From Candidatus Neomarinimicrobiota bacterium (GTDB lineage: Bacteria > Fidelibacterota > Marinisomatia > SCGC-AAA003-L08 > TS1B11): a stretch of DNA of 33,951 bases. The stretch spans positions 1 through 33,951 of the forward strand of contig JADFSS010000016.1 of the NCBI GenBank assembly GCA_022560655.1, written 5' to 3'. This document shows, piece by piece, positions 1 to 5,924 of this stretch (positions are counted from its first letter, which is position 1; each line of letters opens with the position of its first letter). The notes beneath the pieces were generated by a model that made no database searches, was not told where the DNA came from, and saw nothing but the letters and a program-made list of their open reading frames with translations. The position numbers and the translations under genes were made by a program.

Positions 1-442
1 TCAGCTTATCGAACGCCTCCTGTTCAGCGCGTGAATTTTCTCCCTGGGACCGGGCCAGTTCCAGCTGGTAGCGGACCGCCCCCAGTTTGGCCTGCGTCCC
101 GAAGTAGTTCATGTTGGCGCCAAGGAGATCGCCCTCGGCCGTTGCCAGGAGCGATTCCAGCTCATCGACGCGCTGGCGCCGCTGGGCGAGGGAATCTTGG
201 GCGGCCCGTTGGCGGGCTTCCAACGCCTCCCGGAGGGACTGATCAACGGATATTTGCTCCAGCTGGGCACGGGTCTTTTCGATTTCCAAGCGCCGGAACT
301 CGCGCTGGTACCCCTTCCAGTCTCGAATATAGTCGTCGCCGAACATGACGACCAGAGCAGCCAGAAAAAGAACGCTTGAGATGGCGAACACTTTGTGCAG
401 CTGGTTAGGCTGGTAATAGCGTTCTTCCTTCTGCAAATCCAT
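1..442 (-). CDS. Membrane-anchored coiled-coil protein of the bc complex, probable cytochrome c subunit (partial, C-terminus off left edge)
   Basis: Reading from an ATG at 442 the minus strand stays open to the window edge (147 codons seen). The N-terminus is a short charged, Tyr-containing stretch, then one membrane helix at about residues 17-34, then a DDYIRDWKGYQREFRR segment and a long Glu/Arg/Gln-rich predicted coiled coil at about residues 45-145. It starts 8 nt after the stop of the cytochrome b C-terminal subunit and is the last visible gene of that operon. From memory, membrane proteins with this helix-plus-coiled-coil start sit in similar bc operons and carry c-type haem motifs further on. 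No CXXCH is visible in the part present here, so the cytochrome call is inference. The reading frame itself is secure. Confidence 0.6.
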   Translation of the reverse strand, partial: MDLQKEERYYQPNQLHKVFAISSVLFLAALVVMFGDDYIRDWKGYQREFRRLEIEKTRAQLEQISVDQSLREALEARQRAAQDSLAQRRQRVDELESLLATAEGDLLGANMNYFGTQAKLGAVRYQLELARSQGENSRAEQEAFDKL

Positions 443-450
443 GCTACGGC

Positions 451-1569
451 TCAAATATTAAAGAAGTACTCGGGCATGGCAATGATGTACTTGAGATTGA
501 TGGTCCAGCGCAGGTACATCTTGATGGGCAGCGAGATCATGGCCAGGGCGAGAAAAACAATCAGGGCATAGCGCGTGGGCCCGATGCGCTCTACCAGTGG
601 GCGCAATTTCCCCCGGGCCAGCAAAACCGGGGGCAGCCCGAAGTAAAACAGCACAATGAGGATACCGACGATTTCCCGCAGCAGCGCCTGGGTCGGCAGA
701 CCCACGGCCAGCAGCTTCACCCAGACATATTCCGACAGGTTGACGTTGGTCAACGGCACCACCTTGGCTACGCTCCACTCCTCGAAGGGCCCAAAGAAGT
801 TCCAGTTGGGCCCTCGGAAAAAGGTGCCGACGACAATCAGAAAGACCCACAGTACCAGCCAACCGGTCATGAAGATGAAAATGCCCACGCGGCGGCGGTC
901 AAAACTGAAGTAACCGGACGTGGCGCGATCACTGTCGATGTAGGGGATCGCCATCAGTCCGATGATGATGAAGGTGGGAAAAATCACCCCCGCCAGCCAG
1001 GGATCGAAATAGACCAGCATTTCCTGCAGTCCCAGAAAATACCAGGGTGCCTTGGCCGGGTTGGGCGACAGGGTGGGATTGGCGGGCTCCTCCAACGGAG
1101 CCGGCAGCCCCACCGACCAGACAATCAGAAAGATCGTCATCAGGATCAGGGCGATGAGCTCAATGTAAACCAGGTCGGGCCAGACCAGCACCTTGTCATC
1201 AGGCGACCCCCGTTCCTCAACGGGCTCCCCGGCCGCTAAGCGCGCGTCGTTGGCATAGGCCGACTTCATGGCCAGCCAGAGGAAAAAGCCTGCGGTGTAG
1301 ATCAGGATGAGAATGGGCACATTGTCCGGCTTGCTGAGGATCTTACTGAAGTTGGGATCGGCAAAGCCCAGCAGCATGAAGAGGGTCAGCGCAATAAACA
1401 TCCCCAGCCCACCCCGGTTGGTCCAGAGGTGGTGGATTCCCAGCCGGCGGTGCCACGATTCGAACCAGGCCGTGGGAGGAAAGATGAAGGGGAAAGTCAC
1501 CAGCAGGAGGGTGAACGAAATGCTCGGCGTGGAGACCAGGTCGATGAACGCTTTAAATCCGTCTAGCAT
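451..1569 (-). CDS. Cytochrome b C-terminal subunit (subunit IV-like) of a bc/b6f-type complex
   Basis: This 372-residue, very hydrophobic protein supplies the C-terminal half of a split cytochrome b, which forms part of the quinol-oxidation (Qo) site in the cytoplasmic membrane. The segment PNPAKAPWYFLGLQE at about residues 169-183 corresponds to the Qo-site PEWY region, but reads APWY at 174-177, so the usual glutamate is replaced. The core VWPDLVYIELIAL...FDPWLAGVIFPT resembles subunit IV. There are extra membrane helices on both sides (about 15-30, 55-70, 87-103 before it; about 233-250, 300-318, 335-352 after it), making it longer than plant subunit IV (about 160 residues). It starts at an ATG 33 nt after the cytochrome b6-like gene. 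The family call is firm; the function of the extra helices is unknown. Confidence 0.88.
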   Translation of the reverse strand: MLDGFKAFIDLVSTPSISFTLLLVTFPFIFPPTAWFESWHRRLGIHHLWTNRGGLGMFIALTLFMLLGFADPNFSKILSKPDNVPILILIYTAGFFLWLAMKSAYANDARLAAGEPVEERGSPDDKVLVWPDLVYIELIALILMTIFLIVWSVGLPAPLEEPANPTLSPNPAKAPWYFLGLQEMLVYFDPWLAGVIFPTFIIIGLMAIPYIDSDRATSGYFSFDRRRVGIFIFMTGWLVLWVFLIVVGTFFRGPNWNFFGPFEEWSVAKVVPLTNVNLSEYVWVKLLAVGLPTQALLREIVGILIVLFYFGLPPVLLARGKLRPLVERIGPTRYALIVFLALAMISLPIKMYLRWTINLKYIIAMPEYFFNI

Positions 1570-1602
1570 GGGACGGGCTGCCTGGTCCAGTGGTCCTGGG
1601 GG

Positions 1603-2394
1603 TTAGACCGGTCCAGAAATGCCGCCATCTTTTCGCACCCGCCAGAAATGTATGGCCATAAAAATCATAATAATGAACGGGACGGCGATGCAATGCAACA
1701 CATAGAACCGCAGCAGCGCACCCTCCCCGACAAAGCGCCCACCCAAGAGGCCAAAGCGCACGTCACTGGACATGGTCACCAGGTTGATGTCTCCAATGGA
1801 GAGCAGGGCAGCACCGGGTCCTTCATGGCCCAGGAAGGGGGTGGCCCGGGCCATATTTGAGCCCACCGTGATGGCCCAGATGGCCAGCTGGTCCCAGGGC
1901 AGCAGGTAGCCGGTAAAGGAAAGGAACAGGGTCAGGAACAGGAGCAGGACCCCCACCACCCAGTTGAACTCCCGGGGGGGCTTGTAGCTGCCGGTCATGA
2001 AGACCCGGAACATGTGGAGCCAGACGGCGATAACCATGGCGTGGGCGCCCCAGCGGTGAATCTCGCGCATGATTCCCAGGGGCACCTGCTCGGATAAGTC
2101 CATGATGTCGGTATAGGCATATTCCACGGTGGGGCGGTAGTAGAACATGAGCAGGATGCCGGAAATGGTCAGGACCAGGAAGAGGAAGAACGACAATCCG
2201 CCCATGCACCAGGTATACTTGATTTTGACCGCGTGCTTGGGCAGCCTCACGGGATGCAGGTGGAGGAAGACACTGTTGAGGATACCCATCATGCGCTGGC
2301 GGCGGGTCACGGGAACGCCGGTGCGGAAGATGGATTTCCAGACCTGGGACTCGGCCATTGAGGCCAGGGGGCCCTTACGCTGGCTGTCAGCCAT
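1603..2394 (-). CDS. Cytochrome b6-like N-terminal subunit with probable covalent-haem cysteine
   Basis: This is the dihaem N-terminal half of a split cytochrome b, 263 residues. Haem-ligand histidines are visible as H113 and H127 (IHRW and LHMFR) and H234 and H249 (FYVLH and IHF). The spacings of 14 and 15 residues match cytochrome b6. Cys63, in YTWCMGG just before LLMFYYRPT, aligns with the b6 cysteine that binds the extra haem ci at the Qi site. TGYLLPWDQ at about 161-169 is another family hallmark. The protein has an N-terminal extension of about 28 residues over plant b6. A Shine-Dalgarno-like AAAGGATG lies just upstream of the ATG, and the gene follows the Rieske gene by 17 nt. The family call is firm; covalent haem attachment is inferred from alignment from memory. 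Confidence 0.92.
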   Translation of the reverse strand: MADSQRKGPLASMAESQVWKSIFRTGVPVTRRQRMMGILNSVFLHLHPVRLPKHAVKIKYTWCMGGLSFFLFLVLTISGILLMFYYRPTVEYAYTDIMDLSEQVPLGIMREIHRWGAHAMVIAVWLHMFRVFMTGSYKPPREFNWVVGVLLLFLTLFLSFTGYLLPWDQLAIWAITVGSNMARATPFLGHEGPGAALLSIGDINLVTMSSDVRFGLLGGRFVGEGALLRFYVLHCIAVPFIIMIFMAIHFWRVRKDGGISGPV

Positions 2395-2411
2395 GCAGCA
2401 TCATCCTTTCA

Positions 2412-2963
2412 TCAGGCTTCGAGGTAGGCCTCGGGGTGTCCCCACTGGCCTTTTTCGTACTGGAACTTGGCCGATTTGTCGATGATAATCTGCCCATCCT
2501 CGGCCAAAATAATGCGAAAGCGCTCCAACGGGCGGGGGGCCGGGCCCTCAAAATTGATGCCCGATTTCCTGAACCCACTGCCGTGGCAGGGGCACTTGAA
2601 CTTGCCATCGGTGATCAACCAATTGGGGGTGCAGCCCAAATGGGTGCAGATGGTGGAGAGGGCATAGAGCCCGTCCGGTTCCCGCACAATCCAGATGCCG
2701 CGGCTGGCCTTGAAGCGCTCGTCCACCTCGCCGATCTGGAAATCGTTCGGGAAGCCAACTTTGAAACTCTGGGGAGGCTCGAACAGAACATTGGGAAACA
2801 GGAACCGGACGATCATGGAAAGGAAGCCGCCGGTGGCGGCAGCAAAGGAGAGCCAGCCCAGTGCCATCCAGGAGAAGAATTTCCGGCGCTTGATGGGCTC
2901 GGGCGCAGCCTGCTCGTCGGACGGCCGGTTCAGGGCAGCACGCGGGACTTGCTGCGCACTCAT
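2412..2963 (-). CDS. Rieske iron-sulfur protein
   Basis: This is the 183-residue Rieske 2Fe-2S subunit of the quinol-oxidising complex, which carries electrons from quinol to the c-type cytochrome side. A single membrane anchor lies at about residues 31-56, preceded by KRRKFF. The cluster-binding motifs are CTHLGC at 106-111 and CPCHGSGF at 124-131. By family knowledge C106, H108, C124 and H127 bind the cluster, while C111 and C126 form the stabilising disulfide. The late PAPRPLERF is also typical. It lies between the HEAT-repeat protein (57 nt upstream) and the cytochrome b6-like subunit, in the same operon. Confidence 0.95.
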   Translation of the reverse strand: MSAQQVPRAALNRPSDEQAAPEPIKRRKFFSWMALGWLSFAAATGGFLSMIVRFLFPNVLFEPPQSFKVGFPNDFQIGEVDERFKASRGIWIVREPDGLYALSTICTHLGCTPNWLITDGKFKCPCHGSGFRKSGINFEGPAPRPLERFRIILAEDGQIIIDKSAKFQYEKGQWGHPEAYLEA

Positions 2964-3019
2964 CGTCGGTACTGTTTAAGGGTTGCTCTCATTATCAGCG
3001 CTGTCATCGCTAACTGAAG

Positions 3020-3877
3020 CTAGTACTGTTTCAAGGCAATCAGGGCCGCATTGACGACCCGTAAATTTGGATCATTGCGGGACAGCCTGACAAGGTTTTC
3101 CTTAAACCGGGGGTCTTTCAACCGCGAGGCAACCTCTACGGCCATCTGGATGGCCCAATCCTGTTCACTGGGCTCCACGCCCGGAAACTGGCCGTAATAA
3201 TTCCGGTCCAGCAACGTGTTGATGGTCTCAACACCCGACCGGTCGCCCAGCTGCGCAAGGGCGATGGCCGCTTCCCAGCGCACATTGGGCTCAGGGTGCC
3301 CAAGCAGGGGCTGAAGCGCCGGCACCACCTGATTCTGGCCCAGCCAGCCCAGGGCGATGACGCTGCGGTGCACCGTGGTCGGGTCGGGGTCGTCCAGCAG
3401 CGGGGTCAGGGCCGCAACCGCGGCATCGCCCCCTGCCAGACCGAGCGCATGAATGGCCGCCAGTTGATTGGCCCGGTCGTCGTCCTGTAGCCCCTCCAGG
3501 AGGGCAGGCTCGAAACGGGGGTCACGGGTAAGGCCCATGGCGAGGGTCAAATAAAAACGCAGGAAGGGGGTCCGCTCACTGCCAGCCCGGCGGTATTCGA
3601 AGATCATCTGGTCCAAGAATTCCTGGTCAACCGTCAGCCCCCGCCCCGACTGGAGCATGCCCGCCAACACGCGGGCGGCCTGCCAGCGCTCACGCTCCGA
3701 ACCGCGCGCAATGGTGTTCAGGGCTTCCTTGGACGAGGGCGGCGAGCCCACAGCCATGCCGATGAGGGCCTGGATCAGGACGTAAAAGACGGCGATGAGG
3801 CCCGGAACAATGAAGAAGGAGTGGACAATGACCCGCACCTGCTTGCCACGAGACGGCTCGTTTGGCGGGCTAGCCAC
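3020..3877 (-). CDS. Membrane-anchored HEAT-repeat protein of the bc operon
   Basis: This 285-residue protein has one N-terminal membrane helix (about residues 15-40) and a mainly helical body with HEAT-like repeats. The clearest runs are ALLEGLQDDDRANQLAAIHA, DPDPTTVHRSVIALGWLG and HPEPNVRWEAAIALAQLGD, at about residues 120-220. HEAT arrays are protein-protein interaction scaffolds. Being the first gene of the operon before the Rieske gene, it is probably an accessory or assembly subunit of the complex, but that role is inferred only from position. The start is a GTG at 3877 with no obvious ribosome-binding site. It must lie before the membrane helix, and no other start codon is available upstream. 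Confidence 0.75.
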   Translation of the reverse strand: MASPPNEPSRGKQVRVIVHSFFIVPGLIAVFYVLIQALIGMAVGSPPSSKEALNTIARGSERERWQAARVLAGMLQSGRGLTVDQEFLDQMIFEYRRAGSERTPFLRFYLTLAMGLTRDPRFEPALLEGLQDDDRANQLAAIHALGLAGGDAAVAALTPLLDDPDPTTVHRSVIALGWLGQNQVVPALQPLLGHPEPNVRWEAAIALAQLGDRSGVETINTLLDRNYYGQFPGVEPSEQDWAIQMAVEVASRLKDPRFKENLVRLSRNDPNLRVVNAALIALKQY

Positions 3878-3950
3878 CGCGGCAGACTGACAGGATGAAT
3901 AAACCGGACCGGGAAATAATCAACGGAAAAGGTGTCTGGAAGCGGTCAGA

Positions 3951-4766
3951 TCAGGCCTTGCTGGCAACCATGAGTAGCCAATAACGGGGAGATGAGGTCA
4001 GATTTAGATCCGCAAAGGTGTCGCGCACTGCGTCGGTGAGCACTTCGGCACCGATTTCAAGGGGAATGCCGGGGAGGATGCCGTTGATCCACAGCTCGTA
4101 GCCGCTGATGTCTTCAAAACTTTCCAGCGGCATATCGACCTTGACCATCGCCTTGTTTTTCAATGCAAAGCCGTGGTCCAGCACCAGGCGATCGTATTCC
4201 TCCTCAGTCAGGCGCTGGCGGGCTTGCGTCTTTTCCCTGGTGGGGCTCAGGTTGTAGCGCCCCTTGAGCAGGCGCAGCGCCCTGAGCATCCAGCGCTTGT
4301 AAAATTGCCGCGATTCAGGGGGTTCCGCGCCTTCGAAAAAGGTTGTGTTGAAAGAGAACACACCACCCTGGCGCAACGACCCCCACACAGCCTCCACAAC
4401 CCGGACTTTTTCCTTGACCAGGTGGATGGCATTACAGAAAAAGACAGCGTCGACCGGATTCTTCACGATCTCACTGATTCGCTCGGCCTTGGCCTGTACA
4501 AATCGCACCACGGCACCCTTGGCCTCCCCCAAGTTGCGCCGGGCGATGGCAATGGCCGAGGCAGACGGCTCGACGGCAATGACTTCGGATTCGGCCGAAC
4601 CCGCCACCTTTTCGAGGAGCAGTTGGGTGACAGCGCCCGTGCCGGCGCCCAAATCAACGACCCGCTGGCCGGGCTTCAAATCTGCCAGTGACACCAGCTG
4701 CTTGATCACATCTTTGTAAAAGTCGTGCCGCGCAAAGGCATCAAAGCTGAATGTCTTTTCCTCCAA
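3951..4766 (-). CDS. Class I SAM-dependent methyltransferase, substrate unknown
   Basis: This is a Rossmann-fold methyltransferase. The SAM-binding motif I is VVDLGAGTGAVT, followed by the acidic IAVEPSASAI strand and a PVDAVFFCNAIHLV segment typical of motif IV. The frame is open to a TTG at 4811 (286 residues), but that codon has no Shine-Dalgarno. A second in-frame TTG at 4766 is preceded by GAGAGAGGA about 4 nt upstream and gives 271 residues, so I chose it. The C-terminal half is helix-rich and has no motif that names the substrate. It lies 73 nt upstream of the HEAT/Rieske operon on the same strand and could be co-transcribed with it. I cannot say whether it acts on a small molecule or a protein. 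Confidence 0.75.
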   Translation of the reverse strand: MEEKTFSFDAFARHDFYKDVIKQLVSLADLKPGQRVVDLGAGTGAVTQLLLEKVAGSAESEVIAVEPSASAIAIARRNLGEAKGAVVRFVQAKAERISEIVKNPVDAVFFCNAIHLVKEKVRVVEAVWGSLRQGGVFSFNTTFFEGAEPPESRQFYKRWMLRALRLLKGRYNLSPTREKTQARQRLTEEEYDRLVLDHGFALKNKAMVKVDMPLESFEDISGYELWINGILPGIPLEIGAEVLTDAVRDTFADLNLTSSPRYWLLMVASKA

Positions 4767-4811
4767 GGAATCCTCTCTCTCAGGCAAATATTTTGAAGAA
4801 GTTAGGGCCAA

Positions 4812-5139
4812 GTCAATGGGCGGGCAAGGGGCATCAGCGCCGGTGGCATCGCCCTCCGGAACGGGACGATCTCAACCTGAATTCGGGCAACGCCGATGAG
4901 CGCCAGCAGCATGATTGTGCCATTGATGGGGTCGGGCATTTCAAATCCCGACTGCCTAAAATAGCAGTACTGAAGGTCTATCGGGCGTGATCTACCGACA
5001 GGCGAAAAGTTTGTCTGCGGGCGGCGCTGCAGGGGAGTTTAAGCTTTGGTCGCGGCTCCAACGAAAGTAATCTACGGCAACCGGAATAGTGGGCTGCCGT
5101 TAATGAGGCGCCGCTCGGCGGCGATGCCAGGCGGCCACG
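4812..5139. other. Divergent intergenic region between methyltransferase and aromatic cluster
   Basis: About 330 bases separate the minus-strand methyltransferase from the plus-strand chorismate mutase, so promoters for both directions must lie here. I see a compact imperfect hairpin at 4931-4952 but no convincing paired -35 and -10 boxes. A 45-codon minus-strand ORF (4802-4939) overlaps the methyltransferase frame and does not look like a known protein. Confidence 0.5.
4931..4952. repeat. Imperfect inverted repeat in divergent intergenic region
   Basis: GTCGGG at 4931-4936 and CCCGAC at 4947-4952 pair perfectly. Inside them ATTT and AAAT extend the symmetry around a one-base centre, with one bulged C. 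No T-run follows on either strand, so a terminator is unlikely. Lying between divergent genes, an operator-like site is possible. Confidence 0.4.
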
Positions 5140-5472
5140 GTGGAAAGTACAGAAGAGGAGGTAACAGCCATTCACTCCCGGAAAGCCAACCGAGCGTCGC
5201 TGGAACGCCTCCGCGATGAGATTGATGCGCTGGACAGGCGGCTGTTCACTGTGATCGCTGAACGTATGGCCCTGGTGACCGATATCGGCGGCCTGAAGCG
5301 CAAGCTGGGGCTGCCCACCAGCGACCCCGTGCGGGAGGCGCAGCTGAAGGCTCGGCTGAAGGAACGTACTGCGGGCGTTCTGGAGCCACGGCACATCGAG
5401 GAGCTGTCGACAGCCATTCTGCGTGTTTCCCGGGACCTCCAGGGAGGCGCTGAAACGGTTTCCCAGGACTGA
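5140..5472 (+). CDS. Chorismate mutase, AroQ class (monofunctional)
   Basis: This converts chorismate to prephenate, the first step shared by Phe and Tyr synthesis. The 110-residue, all-helical protein carries the AroQ-fold pattern: LERLRDEIDALDRRLFTVIAERM at about residues 21-43, GLKRK around 51-55, and SDPVREAQLKARL around 61-73. Arg24, Arg42, Lys53 and the DPVRE acid/arginine pair fall where the E. coli AroQ domain has its active-site residues. No regulatory or fused domain is present. The start is uncertain. GTG at 5140 is used here, but a strong AGGAGGT at 5156-5162 lies 7 nt before an in-frame ATT at 5170. It is the first gene of the aromatic cluster and is encoded upstream of the attenuator. 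Confidence 0.87.
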   Translation: MESTEEEVTAIHSRKANRASLERLRDEIDALDRRLFTVIAERMALVTDIGGLKRKLGLPTSDPVREAQLKARLKERTAGVLEPRHIEELSTAILRVSRDLQGGAETVSQD

Positions 5473-5504
5473 GCTGGTGCCCGTTGCTCCGGCAGGCAAA
5501 TATC

Positions 5505-5533
5505 TTGCGGCGTACAACCGGAGGGCTTAACAT
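5505..5533 (+). promoter_or_regulatory. Weak candidate sigma70-type promoter upstream of small ORF and leader
   Basis: TTGCGG at 5505-5510 and TAACAT at 5528-5533 are separated by exactly 17 bases. They match the consensus boxes at 3 and 4 of 6 positions. The site would drive the small Arg-rich ORF, the leader peptide and the supraoperon independently of chorismate mutase. The match is weak and could be chance. Confidence 0.25.
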
Positions 5534-5559
5534 TGCGAAATCCACTCTGGAGCCTCCGG
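5518..5559. repeat. Long-loop inverted repeat before small ORF
   Basis: CCGGAGG at 5518-5524 is matched by CCTCCGG at 5553-5559 with a loop of 28 bases; the pairing extends with GCT/AGC if one base bulges. No T-run follows. It overlaps the weak promoter candidate, so it may be an RNA structure in the leader or an incidental repeat. Confidence 0.3.
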
Positions 5560-5593
5560 GGGAGATGGTTTCAACTGATCAGGAGAAGACGTG

Positions 5594-5794
5594 ATGGCAG
5601 AGAATCGAAGTGGGGATGAACGCCGCGACAATGGCGGGCGTCGGCTGGGGAACGACAGACGGGATGATAACACCACCAATGGCGCAGCCGTTGAGGAGGA
5701 CAGCAGGTCCAAGCCCGGACGCAGAGAGATCGAAGAGCGGAGAATCGGTGTCGAGCGGCGGGATTCCGCCCTGTTTATGACGCCTGTGAACTGA
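5594..5794 (+). CDS. Small Arg/Asp/Glu-rich protein of unknown function, probably translationally coupled to the leader peptide
   Basis: The predicted 66-residue protein is extremely charged and made of variants of an [D/E]RR-x(3-4)-[D/N/E]RR pattern: GDERRDNGGRRLGNDRRDD at the N-terminus and GRREIEERRIGVERRDS near the C-terminus. It has no predicted membrane segment. AGGAGA at 5581-5586 is well placed for the ATG at 5594 (7 nt spacing); a GTG at 5591 directly before it is the alternative. Its TGA (5792-5794) ends one base before the ATG of the aromatic leader peptide, which has no good ribosome-binding site of its own. Translation of this ORF may therefore feed ribosomes into the leader. I do not recognise a family. 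It could be a real protein or serve mainly as a translated leader. Confidence 0.5.
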   Translation: MAENRSGDERRDNGGRRLGNDRRDDNTTNGAAVEEDSRSKPGRREIEERRIGVERRDSALFMTPVN

Positions 5795-5795
5795 C

Positions 5796-5852
5796 ATGAA
5801 CTCGTTCGTGCCAACTTTTTTCTATTACTGGTGGTTTAGGAGTACGGGTTGA
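5796..5852 (+). CDS. Aromatic attenuator leader peptide (Phe-Phe-Tyr-Tyr-Trp-Trp-Phe)
   Basis: An 18-codon ORF encodes MNSFVPTFFYYWWFRSTG and ends with TGA. Codons 8-14 (5817-5837) are TTT TTC TAT TAC TGG TGG TTT, so seven consecutive codons cover all three aromatic amino acids. Such runs of control codons just upstream of a terminator are the hallmark of ribosome-mediated attenuation, as in E. coli trpL (Trp-Trp) and pheL (Phe-rich). Stalling on any of the three uncharged tRNAs would be sensed. An in-frame TGA at 5787-5789 means the ORF cannot start earlier. The Shine-Dalgarno is weak, but the stop of the preceding small ORF is 1 nt upstream, which suggests coupling. The peptide itself probably has no other function. 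Confidence 0.9.
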   Translation: MNSFVPTFFYYWWFRSTG

Positions 5853-5896
5853 CACTGCGACCCTGACGGATAATCCACACCACCACGCACTGTCAG

Positions 5897-5924
5897 CCCT
5901 ATCCAAAGCGGATAGGGTTTTTTT
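5897..5924 (+). terminator. Rho-independent terminator of the attenuator
   Basis: CCCTATCC (5897-5904), loop AAAGC, GGATAGGG (5910-5917), then seven T at 5918-5924. The stem is a perfect 8 bp. The T-run ends immediately before the trpE ATG at 5925. The 3' arm contains AGGG, 7 nt from that ATG, so the same hairpin could also hide the trpE ribosome-binding site. Confidence 0.92.

Larger units (their letters stand above)
5796..5924 (+). promoter_or_regulatory. Ribosome-mediated transcription attenuator sensing Phe, Tyr and Trp
   Basis: Three mutually exclusive pairings can be drawn. Segment 1 (5808-5815) pairs with segment 2 (5848-5855) in 7 of 8 positions, with the aromatic codons in the loop. 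Segment 2 (5846-5854) pairs with segment 3 (5891-5899) over 9 positions including one G-U. With a bulged C at 5845 this extends to 5842/5902, invading the terminator's 5' arm. Segments 3 and 4 form the terminator at 5897-5917, followed by seven T. A ribosome stalled at 5817-5837 would cover segment 1, free segment 2 and prevent termination. One that reaches the stop at 5850-5852 would cover segment 2 and permit termination. Regulation by this classical logic is inferred; the pairings are visible directly. Confidence 0.88.

Noticed and set aside
4802-4939. Minus-strand 45-codon ORF upstream of the methyltransferase
   Set aside because: It overlaps the long-start form of the methyltransferase, has no clear ribosome-binding site and no recognisable protein character.
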